The notes below the pieces were generated by a model, which was not told where the DNA came from, did no database searches, and saw only the letters and a list, made by a program, of their open reading frames with translations. Made by a program: the position numbers and the translations under genes. Source: Polytrichum commune (taxonomy: Eukaryota > Streptophyta > Polytrichopsida > Polytrichales > Polytrichaceae). Taken from it: a stretch of DNA of 64,000 bases. This document shows, one piece after another, positions 11,067-22,600 of this stretch. Location of the stretch: the NCBI GenBank assembly GCA_950295325.1, contig OX485803.1, positions 34,487,554 through 34,551,553 on the forward strand. The letters are read 5' to 3'. Each line of letters starts with the position of its first letter. Positions within the stretch are counted from its first letter, which is position 1.

Positions 11067-12795
11067 TACAAGGTCACAAACTAAGGTAGATGAGGCTAAT
11101 TCGGTCAACTTCCTTAATTGGTCACCTAACTTTTGGCTCCTAATTGGCGGTACACTCGTTCTAATTTGGTGTGTAAATGATACATGATGATTTAGCCATC
11201 ACCTTGATGATATTTGCGTTAGTCACCTTCACAAAAATAAAACTACACCCACCATCCTCCATAATTAGGAGTGTTATTCACCAAGCTATGACATGTTTGA
11301 TTTTTGTGGGTGAGGTGGGCAAATTAGGAGGCGGCATGTGGTTGTGAGGTGCTGACCAACTTCTATTATGGGTATTCTATAACTAAAAGTCAATTTGGCA
11401 ACATTTTATCTTACCTGTGACCACTTTAGAGACATGACACAACCAATATTGGCATTAGACTTGGTTTTCATTGGCAACTGACCCATGTACAATTTGCTAA
11501 TGATGTTGACCACTTACACAACATTGAACGATAAAAGAGTCCCCCCCTTATAACACCAGATTGGGAAGCAAAGAATCTTTGATTCTAGAGCCTAGATCAA
11601 CACCTTCTTCGACTTGGATCTTGGTGATTTCAAATTCTTTGGTCCCAATGCACAATTGCTAACTTGCTCAAGCTTCTACTACTCGAATCCATTGGATGGA
11701 TGATTCCACAAAGCTGGAGGTGTCCACATTAGCCTCATCTACCTTACAAGGATTACGTGTTGATCCCACTAGCCACTTCCACTAGGCCAAAGCTAGACAC
11801 CCACCTCTTTGAGTTGGGCCCCTACTATTGCCCAAGGTGCATATAGTCAATTATACTATAGCATGTTATTTGGTTATCTTACATAATTTGACCTCGGAAT
11901 TAGCATTAGAGAACATGAATTAATTTAGTTAAACCTACTTGAGATGAATTATGGGGGCCATGTTTTTATTAGATCCTTTTTACCTCAATATCAATGGTGG
12001 GGCTCAACTCAAAGAGGTGGGTGTCTAGCCATGGCCACTCCCACTACAACCAAATTTTGCACCCATAACTTCACAAGAGGAAACCATTGACACTAAGGTA
12101 GAGAACCCCAAAATCGTTGAGGACATAATAGCAAGCTCCAAAGATTGACCTATAAGCGTCCACCTGGAAATGGGAGATGTGTGCACTACCAAACCGGAGC
12201 AATTAGATCATTTAGTCAATAGTGAACGGGAGTGAGTCTCAACGTAAATTTGCAAGCTCTCAATGTGGATCTTTGCTTCATAGTGAGGCCGAACAAGGAC
12301 AGCAAATCCCAGGCTTTGCAAGGCAACCATTTGTCTACACTACCTAATCCCAAACCTTTCAAGTGCATTCTTCGGCTGATTCTCTACAATTGGGGTGCAT
12401 GTCAAGTCGAGCATCCTCTTCGGAGGCTTGGACTTTGATTCCTCACAACATGTCGACACCCATTCCTCCTTTCCCAAGTGCAATTCCTCTTTTTTCAAAG
12501 TCAAGAGTTCAAGTAATAATACGTGGCCTCCCTTTCATGTTCTCACATACTTGCATTGCATTTCAATGTCATCACCTCCTCCCCCCTTTTTCTCCAACAT
12601 TGTGGTTGATCCAAGCTACCTTATTTGTGACGCAACATTGCAATTGAATGTCAATCTAATCAATTTGTTGCATTCAATTATAATCAATCTACCAATATGC
12701 GCACAACTACATGCTCTCAAGCTAGTCTGATTCAAGTTGTCGTCCCAAGGTCTTGGCCATGCATGCAATCGAGGTTGACCTAAGTCACATGGGTG
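11067..12795. other. Intergenic DNA with a short inverted repeat (11.76-12.05 kb)
   Basis: Mostly featureless. CTAGACACCCACCTCTTTGA near 11788 is mirrored by TCAAAGAGGTGGGTGTCTAG near 12010, giving arms of about 50-75 bp around a spacer of about 170 bp: a probable old MITE. Overlapping frames around 12232-12730 show no family resemblance and are left out. Confidence 0.5.
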
Positions 12796-13542
12796 ATGCC
12801 CCCAACTTACTACAACCAACCACCTCCCAGCGCTCATGATGTTTCTAAATTCGGTCCAGCACTGCTCCCTTTATTATGCAGCCCATCTGCATATTATACT
12901 CATGACAAACATGAACATGTGGTAAAAGAGGTTGCAAGCTCACAAAGGTGTATTATAAAGGGCAACATATTTTTTTGTCTTAATCGGCATTGGCCAATCC
13001 ATGCCCTAGTTATTGCTTTTGCAACAATGGAAAAAGGGGAGAAACTAATGACAACAAACAAAATCTTTGGAATATCCATCACCACGCAGAGATATATGCT
13101 AGTTTTTGGGTACAATCAAGCCAAGAATAGGACGAAGAAAGGTAATTTGATACCAGTGGAAGATGAAGAGCTAGCACAATGTGTATTGAAAACAGTGGGG
13201 ATTGGCCACTATCTCTTTTTCAATCAGATTCGCTTGAAGGTTGCCAAAATCATGCACGAGTTTGTGACACATTTCAAGCATGGGATCCCCAATCAAGGAT
13301 GGGTGAGGTGCTTCTCCGAAAGGCATCCTTGGGACCCTACGAGAACTCGTGGTTTATGTAAGGAGAATGCCATGAGTTTCTATGGAACCCTTGACATGGT
13401 GTGCTCATGCCATAGCTCCCCTCCCCCCCCCAAAAAAAAACAAAAAAAACAAAAAAAACAAAATCGGAATGCAGATGAGAGTGGGGCGCAAGCTGGAGAG
13501 GACGAAGAAGGAGGTGTTGTGATGGCAAGTACACACCACTAG
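12796..13542 (+). pseudogene. Pogo-like transposase fragment: psq-type plus CENP-B/Tc5-type helix-turn-helix
   Basis: The 248-codon frame opens at an ATG (12796), but the recognisable part is about residues 90-190. FGISITTQRYM matches the second half of a psq-type helix-turn-helix. It is followed by VEDEELAQCVLKT and, near the end, GWVRCFSERHP, the aromatic/FxxRHP signature of the Tc5/CENP-B DNA-binding domain. In intact pogo/Jerky-like proteins these two domains precede a DDE nuclease; here there is none, only a C-tract, an A-rich tract and a Lys/Gln-rich tail. The first ~80 residues look like read-in from flanking DNA. It is probably a truncated transposase, possibly a domesticated DNA-binding exon. 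A pogo-like MITE lies 1.7 kb upstream. Confidence 0.55.
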
Positions 13543-13989
13543 TTCAATGCGAGGGAGCACTGGAGTGTCTTGAGTTGTATCAATACCTCAGGGGAATCCA
13601 TCCACAATTTGTGTATATTCAAGAAGAAATAATGGGGAAGTGCAGGGTGGGGGCTTGCATGACGATGCAACCCAAGGTGCGGAGGACTACATACATGTTC
13701 AACAAAGTGGTTCTCCCATTTTGTAAAGTGCATAGAAGCCAGGGGCGGCAACTTGTGTCTTGAGAATTAACACCTTTTAATCCTTGACAGGTTTAACTTT
13801 CACGTCTCTCTTGAGGTTGTCATGCAAGCAAGAAAGTTGGGTTTGGACCTTCTTACCATGCCCTCTCATATTCGCCACGCGCTCTAGTCCTTTGGCATCT
13901 CTTGTTTCAAGAGTTTCGAGGGTGAGTTTCGGAGCTGCCGAGACATATGGAGCATTGCCAACAAGGGCAATGTTGTACGCAAAGAGGAT

Positions 13990-15450
13990 TTGGCTCATTA
14001 GGTGTCAATCTCTTTGCGAAGAGCATTGACACCAGTGACCGTTCTTGTCAGTCTCAAGAGCGCCAGCATTTGGCCTCTTGACACAACCAAAATGACAACA
14101 ATATAGCGTTGAGTGTTGGAGAGAGGCACCAACCGAAGTTCCGGGCATGACAACCACCCCCATAGGTTCAGGGGTGAAACTCTTGAGAAGCGCACAAACA
14201 TCTTGGATGTTGTTGATGACTGTTGAAGTGGACGGAGGTGAGGGCAGTGTACATGAAGTGTGATTCTGCCAAATGAGCTTGAGCAATGATGATGAGCACA
14301 TGCCTAGTACTCAATGTGAGGATACGAAAGTCATCCGTGACTCATTCGACGAGTCATGCATGACGTGATTTTGACCTTGCCTACACTATTGGAGTCCAAT
14401 TCCAAAAGGAGAAAATCAAGTGCCTTCATCTTTTCAACAGCTTTCTTGGTTTCGCAATCGCGAATGCGATGTCCACGCTCGTCGCAAAAGAGGCAAAAAT
14501 CGTCCTCGCTCGCTTTCTTGATCTTTTTGCCTTTGATCTGGTATCCGACTTTCTTTAGGGTAAGTACGCTCCTTCCCATGTTGGTGTTCGTACTTCTACT
14601 TGTTGGGTCGGAAGGTGGGTGCACATGCTCGGGTCATATTGATGTTCTTCATCTTCTTATTTTTATATCCTCTCTTCAGATACAAAACTTCACCCACCAG
14701 TTCATTTTCCTTGTCTAGCTTCACCTGCATTTCTTAATCCAGAAGTTTGATTCAAGCTTGTCAAATGACGGTAGTGAATCTTTACCAGTTTGTGTTAGAA
14801 CTTGTGAATTATTGGTAATCCTTGGGCAACGACTGGAGCACCATCAGCACGATGAGATCCTCTGGGTTCGAATCCACATTGTCTCTAGCTGATCGATGGT
14901 CTCTTTGACACCTTTCAGGAACGTTGCCATGCTCTCGTTGTCTTGCATCTTTGTGTGAACCAGCCTGCGTAGTAACATCTGTCTCTTGGATCCGGTACGA
15001 GGCGCGTACTTCTTCTAGAGGTGACTCCAGCATAAGAAAGGGTTTTGGAATCTCGAGAGTTGCCGAGTAGTGAGTCCCTCACTATATCGATGATTGCCTG
15101 CAAGGTTGTCGTCCTCCCTTCAACTCATCACCACTAATGAGCATCGATGATGTAGGAGGAGTCGTACTGTACACAAACAGTTTGTTTCTCACTAGGAGAT
15201 TGGACATTGTAAATGCCCAAACCTAGTAGTTTGAAGGACTCTCCAATCTGTTGCTCGCAGAAGTGGATATCTCTTTTGCCTTCTGTTGGACGACATTTCT
15301 GCTCAATGTCCTCCACGATCTCTCCGTCTCTATGATAGAGCCCGGTTGTCCCTTGTCTTGGGACATTGCAGATTATGCTTGCAAGTCTGCCCTTGAGATC
15401 CGCTACCCTCTCACAAACTCGTGTCTGTAACGATCGTAACACCACATACT
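13990..15450 (-). mobile_element. Ty1/copia-type LTR retrotransposon, gag remains (fossil)
   Basis: Read on the minus strand, the 5' part (15.0-14.8 kb) encodes a segment ending VLQSLPKDYQ, the conserved 'L-x-SLP-x-x-Y' signature of copia gag. Further on, near 14.52 kb, is a zinc knuckle CLFCDERGHRIRDC (C-x2-C-x4-H-x4-C). No complete pol, integrase or paired LTRs were recognised in the window. It is a broken, old partial copy with multiple breaks, kept here only as a fossil. Confidence 0.6.
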
Positions 15451-15699
15451 CATGTGTTCAAAGGTGAGCTTGGAAACCATCTTGGAATGACGTGAGTGTG
15501 TAATTAAGTGAATTCCAATGAACCTTGGCTCAAGTTATAGACAGTGAGGAGTGTGATCGAGGTGGCCCGATCCTCCTAGGTGAAGTTAAACTAAACCTAA
15601 TTGAGCTTTGTACAACCTATTGTAACTATAGGATGGAACAGGGTTACACCCATATTGAATTAAAAGGCCAACAAACATGTATTTTGATGAAACTGTGGT

Positions 15700-16105
15700 A
15701 TGTCAGTGTCCGGGGAGATTTTTGGGTAAAACCGGATCCTAGGGTTTCCAGATCCAACCGGTTACATGCTGACATCTTTTGGTTTTTCTTTCTTAAATTT
15801 GGGTATGTTTTACAAATTCCTTAAAAATGATTGGTGAGGTCTCGAACTTCAACAGGTTATTTCTCAAACTCGACCAGTTCATCTGTAACTAATTCTTAAA
15901 TTGGGGCATGTTTTATAAATTCCTTTAAAATGATTGGTGAGGTCTCGAACTTCAACATGTTATTTCTCAAACTCGATGAGTTCATCTGTAACTAATTCTT
16001 AAATTGGGGTATGTTTTATAAATTCCTTTAAAATGATCGGTGAGGTCTCGCACTTCAACATGTTATATCTCAAACTCGGCCAATTCATTTGTAACTAGTA
16101 GTCGG
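15700..16105 (+). repeat. Dispersed repeat with three ~103-bp tandem units
   Basis: It starts near CCAACCGGTTACATG and continues into three tandem units, each with AAATGATTGGTGAGGTCTCG, CACTTCAACATGTTAT-type sequence and TCATCTGTAACTA. Related single copies lie near 30.83-30.99, 32.56-32.74 (inverse) and 39.38-39.58 kb. The family is unknown and could be LTR-derived. Confidence 0.7.
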
Positions 16106-16122
16106 TTCTCCCCATTCATTAA

Positions 16123-16467
16123 GAGCCGGTTCACACTATGGCCAAACTTCGAGAGGAGAAGCGTTTGGACCAATGAAAATGCAGAAATGTCCTAAGTCCA
16201 TCCTCTCGGCCTTCACACTAGAGGCCGAAGTCCAAAGGACATCGCCTCCAAAAGAACCTAGGTGGCAACACTTTTAGGAAGTTATGGCGCCAAGAGTTCG
16301 GCCTCTTGAGCAAAGTTTGGGTCGAGCAAAATGCTCGACCCAAACTTCCATCGAGAGGCCGAACTTTTTTTTCATTAAAATATTCAAAATCTGATAGTGG
16401 ATTATTTGAATTTTTTTTTCAGCCCAAAGGCTTCTCCTCTCAACTTGGGCATAGTGTGAACCAGCCC
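16123..16467. mobile_element. PIF/Harbinger-type (Tourist-like) MITE
   Basis: The left end GAGCCGGTTCACACTATGGC is mirrored by a right end whose inverse reads GGGCTGGTTCACACTATGCC. A TAA trinucleotide flanks both sides (16120-16122 and 16468-16470), matching the 3-bp TWA target preference of PIF/Harbinger. The interior has a self-complementary pair (GCTCGACCCAAACTT against AAGTTTGGGTCGAGC). It has no coding capacity. Confidence 0.75.
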
Positions 16468-16615
16468 TAAGATATGTGCTTAGATCGTAATAAACATTCT
16501 AGGGTCAATTGCAAGTACAAGGGGGGGGGGGGCAAAGATGACTTACCATAACTTTTGCAACTCAACTCAAATCTTGGAACCTGTAGTAACAATTTACATC
16601 ATTCACGATTGCTAA

Positions 16616-17002
16616 GAGCATCCCCACTAGATCAGGTACACGCCAAATAGAGTATATAATATTTTATACCTTTGGGGAGCCCTCCATCTTGGGCGGGGGC
16701 AGCTCATCTTGAGTCAAAGCCCACCAAAGCCTAGGCATACCCCTGGTATAATTAGGAAGCAATCAATAAGACAACAACACCTATTATCTGAGTAGGATAT
16801 TAGAGTATCTGATATTAAAGTAATCTCTCGGCGGGCCGGAGGGCCGTTATATGAACCATTTATGGCGGGGGAAGGTCTTACTATACCCAAGCCAGTTCTA
16901 AATTATGGGGGACCGGACATTGGTGGGGCTCAATTTATGCCGGTACCACCACCTAAGAACCCGGGATGCCCCATTTTTGGCATTGGATGCACTGGGATGC
17001 TC
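16616..17002. mobile_element. MITE with GAGCATCCC ends and TAA target duplication
   Basis: The left end GAGCATCCCCACTAGATC and the right end, read in inverse as GAGCATCCCAGTGCATCC, form short inverted termini. TAA flanks both sides (16613-16615, 17003-17005). The ends differ from the GGGCTG family at 16.1 and 38.0 kb, so this is a separate family, Tourist-like by target size. Confidence 0.65.
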
Positions 17003-17699
17003 TAAGAGAATGAGTCAACTCACAGCTTGATCAGCAGTCAAATTTGTCTGTGAAGTTGGAAGTGTTGCCATAAGTCCAATTATCTTAGATAATTGGGCCT
17101 TTGCTTACAATCTTTTGCACTTCACAATAGACATTGGCCATACAAATAGCACATTAAGCAAGCATGATATGATGGGCGATTCTTCTTAAATACACAAGTG
17201 CCATACATTGCAATTTCTTTACCTTAACTCTTCTTATTCATAAATATGCACATTGATTAATCCACTAGAATAATTTGGTCATACCACCTTAAAATAGCCA
17301 ATGAAAGTTTCCGATCATGTTTGACTCAACTTCCTTTGAGAGTTTGATGCCTTCGTAAAAAATGATTGTTATGTAGACAAAATGTCCTTTTTTAATGAAA
17401 AGAAATCAACGGCCTTTTGAAAAGAAATAAAAAACCGACAGGATCTTGACCACTAGATTGGAGGGGTTCTTTTGGACAAGGAATAAAGTACAATACTCGG
17501 AACAAATGGTAGGTGTTTGGACTTTGAGCTTGGACTTTGGAGGCTTCACATTATAGTCGTCCAAGTCGAGAGGCCGTGGGAGTTCATGGCCAAAGGTTTG
17601 GACATTGGGCTTGGCCTTTCGAGGCTTCACAGCAGAGCCCAACATTTCCCTTCAAATTTGTACCCATACCCAAACCATGACCATCAGCAGCGACCTATG

Positions 17700-17830
17700 C
17701 CCACCCATGCCCACCCATAGCATGACATGTGTCCACTCATGCCCACCCATAGCATGAATGTGTCCACCCATGCCCACCCATAGCATGAATGTGTCCACCC
17801 ATGCCCACCCATGCTATTCAAATTGCGCCC
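17700..17830. repeat. ~30-bp minisatellite (CCCACCCATAGCATGAATG type)
   Basis: Three to four units combining CATGCCCACCCATAGCATG with AATGTGTCCACC. The CCCACCCATGC core is shared with the second minisatellite at 18.05-18.17 kb, which suggests both grew from one seed. Confidence 0.8.
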
Positions 17831-18044
17831 ATGTATTCAAAAATTGCACCCATATATTCAAAAATTGTGCCAATGTAGTCAACCTTGCCCAGTGGCTTTT
17901 GTATTTTGGAGCTTTCAACTTCACTACTTTGAGAAGAGAAAGTCATAAGGGGTTAGTAGAGTAATCCAACATGTAACACAGTCCGGTCCTCCACGCAACC
18001 GTCGAAAGCATTTGAATGAGAGCTCATTCAATATGCTTTGCTAT

Positions 18045-18190
18045 AGCCCATGCCCACCCATGAACAATAATATCGCACCCACGCCCACCCATGAAAAATA
18101 ATATCGCACCCACGCCCACCCATGCCCGCCCATGAACATAATATCGCACCCATGCCCACCCAAAACCCATGGGCATGGGCATGGGCACCC
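18045..18190. repeat. ~35-bp minisatellite (ATAATATCGCACCCA type)
   Basis: Three units with CCCACCCATGAA followed by ATAATATCGCACCCACG, ending in a short GGGCATGGGCATGGGCA run. Confidence 0.8.
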
Positions 18191-18330
18191 AATGTTGGGC
18201 TCTGCTTCACAGTATGCCTAGCTGAAGGTTCAAATTCCTATATTATATTAGCCCATTTTAGTGGACTCTCCACAAAGTTTGGCCATTCAATCTCATGGCC
18301 TCTCGACTTGTGAAGCGGCCATTAGAAGTT

Positions 18331-19647
18331 CACTGCTATTCACCTTCCTTAATTACAGCCACGTATCCTGGCAACATCACTTCGCGAAAGCTAATTTGAA
18401 ATACCTTTTCAAATTTAGCCGGCCCTTTTGCTCTCCTTTTTCATGGAAGCCAATGAAAATATCTAACATCTTTTTGTCCTAGTTTCCACCTAACCATAGT
18501 AACAGAATCCCTCCATACACACATGCCCAAAAGCCACCCCAAACTATATATATATATATATATGCATTTCAACCATGTTCTGGTTCCAAGTCAATTCCAA
18601 AAGGGGTCCAACGTGACCGAGTCAGACACTAATAACTTAATGCACCCAAATAGATCATTACATCATCCTGCAAAGTCAGACAAAAGCACCATCTTACATG
18701 GGGTGAACAAGTCCCCGTGCAGCTCCATAATTGTACAAAGATACACCTGTACGAAGGTAAACAGAGTACGTGCCCACGGAGTACTCGTGGGAGCATAAGT
18801 AAGGTTATGTGGACAAATCTAACAAGACAAATTTAATTCACAAATTATGAAAATTACACACAACGAGCAATGGCATCATCACATCTCTCTCCTGCTCTCT
18901 GCAGATTAGGTATGTCTACTTTTTTTCCATGCTTGGATGAGCACCAGCAGCAGCAGCAGCAGCAGCAACCCATACTCCTCCACCTTGGCCTTCGCCCCCT
19001 CTGCAGATTTTCGTACATTGGACATGGTAATACTACTGGCATCGTAATCATCACAACACGTAAAGGGCAGGAAAAGGTATACAACACCTTAAATCTCAAT
19101 TTACAATGACATCCGACTAAAGATACACATGAACTCCATCCATTCTTTCCTCCTTCCACCCACACTCAACCCCCACAAATTCGACTTCAACCCAGAGAAG
19201 TACAGACATTGTAGAGAGGACAACCAACACGCGTTGGAAATATTTTGTGCCCGCATTAAGACAGAGCATGCATTACCCTTCAGATACCGGTCATCTGAGG
19301 AGATAAAGCTGCACATGTCCAGTTTGTGATAGTGGGAGGGATGATGAACAGTGACACAAAAGAGAGTAGATGATGATGATGATGGTGATGGTGATGGTGA
19401 TGGTGTTAGGGAAGTGACTAGCAGGAGCCAATTAACCAGAGTGTCGCTGGCGCACGAAGATTGCTAATGTTTTTGATGGCAATCGAATATGACCCTGGCA
19501 ATCAGGCTGCTCCCAAGTTGCATTTTGCAGTGAAGTTGGAAGCCAGCCATAAAGTGGAACATATGACGACGCAGCAGCTTGTTAATGACAATGATGGCTG
19601 TGGAAATTGGGTGTTGAGAAAAAGCAATGGATCCCAAAGTTATGGTC
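18331..19647. other. Downstream flank and probable 3' region of the response-regulator gene
   Basis: Holds a TA microsatellite (18547-18563), a CAG/CTG run (about 18943-18967) and a GATGATGATGGTGATGG run (about 19370-19402). The sequence just below 19648 is likely 3' UTR of the minus-strand gene, but I could not place a convincing polyadenylation signal. No separate gene is seen. Confidence 0.45.
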
Positions 19648-22600
19648 TCAAGATGGGTATGTGGAGGAATGTGCTGGTAAGTGGTATTTTCCTTCACCTT
19701 GCTCCAGCGCCTCCAGTTGGCCCAAGAGGGACAAATCTGGGGTTGATGCCGAGAGGAACTCAGGGCCTCCCGGGAAATCGTTATAGCTACTGAAGCTCCC
19801 ATCTGAGACGCCACCATTACTTAGGCTGGTGCCCATCGAGAAGGGCAAAGAGGATGAGAAGTCCCCACTGCCAACTTTGTTGTGGTTATAACACTGTGCC
19901 GTTTCAATGTACCCCAATCCTCCAGCATTATTACCACCTAACTCCTCACCCATGCGTAAACTGCTCATTGACATGGCAGTCATCATGTTGCTGCCGGCAT
20001 TGTTGTTATGGTTGCCCAGCATGGGCTTCGTCTCATCTTGCCCTCCCAAGCTTTTGAAGAGCGAGAGATCCTCATTGTTTTTCAGCAACACGGCCAGATT
20101 GTTGGCAGCTCCTCTTTCCCCCCGCTGCCTGCCAGCATCATACTGTGCCTTCATTAGCCGGTCGAGCTCACTGGAATCCATTCTCTGTAACCCCAGGGAT
20201 ACCATCGGTGGAGTTCCTTGGGCTTGGGTTGTGGCAACGTGCAATGGATTTGCCAGCAGTCCCCCTTGACCGTTTCCAGCTTGCTGTTTTTGTTGCAAGC
20301 TTTGAAGCTGCACAAGGGTGTTCAGTGTTGTGGAATCAATCTGGCCACCACCTCCTCCCCCAAGACCTGTCAAGGGCATCGCAGGATTTGCCCGGAGGTT
20401 CACCCCTTTGTTGCTGGAGGACGCAGCTGGACGGCCACCTGGTTGAATCTGCATGATTCCTCCAAATTTCCCACCCTCTGATGCCTGAAATGAGGCAACA
20501 GGGTAAGGCTGCGGCGTAACCCCAATCAGACGCTTCAAGTAGAGCCGGTATTTCTGAAAGGGAAACATATCACATCCTTGATGAGATTCAAGATAACAAA
20601 TATGAAGCAACCTGAAGGCCTGAGTGAAGAATGCTGAGAAACTCACAACTCAAAACAGGACAGCATAGGACAGAGGAATACAAAAGGACATTGGGCAATG
20701 TCCCTTTTTTCACTCAGCAAGCATTCGTCTGGTCAACAGACAGCTATACTAAACATCCGATATAGTGTAGCCCATACCATTCATTATCAACCCACACCAT
20801 TTTCTTGCAATCGCTGGATGGTAACTAAAGAGTGTCATATGGCATTTGGTACTACATGACAAGTCATGAAGACGACTCCTATTAACATTAGACAGGGTAA
20901 GGCTGCCATGTAACTGCAATCAGACACTTCAAGTGGAGCTGGTGTTTCTGACAGGGAGCATATCAGCTGCTTGATCGGATTCAAGATAGCACACATGAAG
21001 CAACATGAAGGCCAGAGTGAAGAATGCTAAGAGACTGGACATTAGGCAACTCAAAACTCAAAACAGGAAAAGATTGGACAGAACAACACAGAAGGACATC
21101 AGGCAATGTTCCTTATTACACTCCTTGATCTGATCAACAGACAATTACACTAAAGAACTGATTTAGTGTGGCCCGCACTATTATCATCAACCCACACTAA
21201 TTGTCTTGCAGAACTGTGGTAACTAAAGGGGTGTTGTATGACACTTGGTGCTACATGACAAGTCGTGAAGACCACTCTCATTAACAAGACAAGACCAATT
21301 TTAATACCACACTAAATCAGATGTAGTATACTGATATTGGTGATAGTCATCTAACCCTTCCAGGGCAATAACTGTCTTCTGCCACTGAGTGGCTCTTAGA
21401 GTACATAGCTCGTCCAAAACCCATTTTCCTTATGAAGTGCAGAGCACTTTTTGAGAGAGATATGAGGACACAATTACATACTATTCTCGTTTTGATGATG
21501 CTAGTTCCTGTCAAAGCGTTTGTCTTTTTTTCAAATATCTATCTATAAATCTGCATACATTATGCATTTGTGACATCTACCCCTACAATTGCATTGAGCT
21601 ATTCGCAAGAACAGTCCAGAGGAAGGCAAGGGCATTGATATCAAGTAGCCTTTCATCAAATCAAGCTGATGTGAAAGCACGTGAAAGCATGGTCACAGCA
21701 AAGTGGAATCTGTGAAAGCATCACTGAGCACCCAAGGCCACAAGACTGACTCAAATCTAGACTAATAACACTTCTTCGAGTAACAAAGCTACAAGGTAGT
21801 CAGTGATGGCCTAAGATAAGTAACCAGTTTAGGGTTGAGTTGGTACAAACCTGTAGGTGGCTGGCCACATTTTCCCGCGTGAGACCTTGTACATTCATAA
21901 TGTCAAGTATCCTCCTTGGCACAGCCCCTACATACCAAAAAGCGATTCATAAGATTGCTGGTGTCGGCTATGTGATGCTACACATTCTAGTTTCACAATG
22001 CATGTTCCAACATTTCTTACTTAGACAGTCTTGGTTTATCAATTGGTTCTGAAGACAACTACACTTCTAACTTCTAAAATAGACAAATATGAGGATGGTA
22101 GCTCAAATGCTCTGATGAGACCACATGGTACAAAGGACAACCTTCTAAACAGACTCCAATTACACTACCATCCTCCGACCTAATGAATGACCTTGGATCA
22201 ATATGCTTTGTCTCAAAGATAAGAATGACTAAACAAGTCTTCGTCCACTGATAATGACTACCTTTCTCAGATAGACCCCTGGTTTCTAGTACCAAAAATA
22301 AGGAAAGTCTTCCATAATACCTTAGATTCCCCTCATTCTTCACCCTTCTGAGTTTAGGTTGATAAGTGATGGAATACAAGTGTTAAATTACTGACAAGTT
22401 CCCATGGTGCACACCCTGTTCCCTTCAATTTTTCTTGCCTGGCTAAAAAGAACCCTACTTAGCAGGGCCAGCCAAGTAAGAAAAAGGATGCTCTAGAGAG
22501 GAGGATTATTATAACTTACTGTCAACTCCAAGCTGATGCACAGCGTTAACAAATTGTTGGTGTAGCTCCACAGACCAGACAACCCGAGCTTTCTTCAGGT

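Larger units (their letters stand above)
17320..18330. mobile_element. PIF-family MITE remnant expanded by internal minisatellites
   Basis: Sequence at 17.33-17.64 kb (GTCCAAGTCGAGAGGCCGTG; CTTTGGAGGCTTCAC) matches the MITE at 37974-38469, partly in inverse. Sequence at 18.28-18.32 kb (GGCCATTCAATCTCATGGCC, CTCTCGACTTGTGAAGC) matches its end in inverse. The middle is replaced by two minisatellites. The boundaries are therefore approximate and no target duplication was fixed. Confidence 0.55.

Noticed and set aside
14840-14885. GGTTCGAATCC resembling a tRNA B box
   Set aside because: No A box or cloverleaf upstream; the site lies within copia gag remains.
19854-20481. Plus-strand frames opposite the response-regulator last exon
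   Set aside because: They mirror a long, well-supported exon with glycine/glutamine-rich codons.
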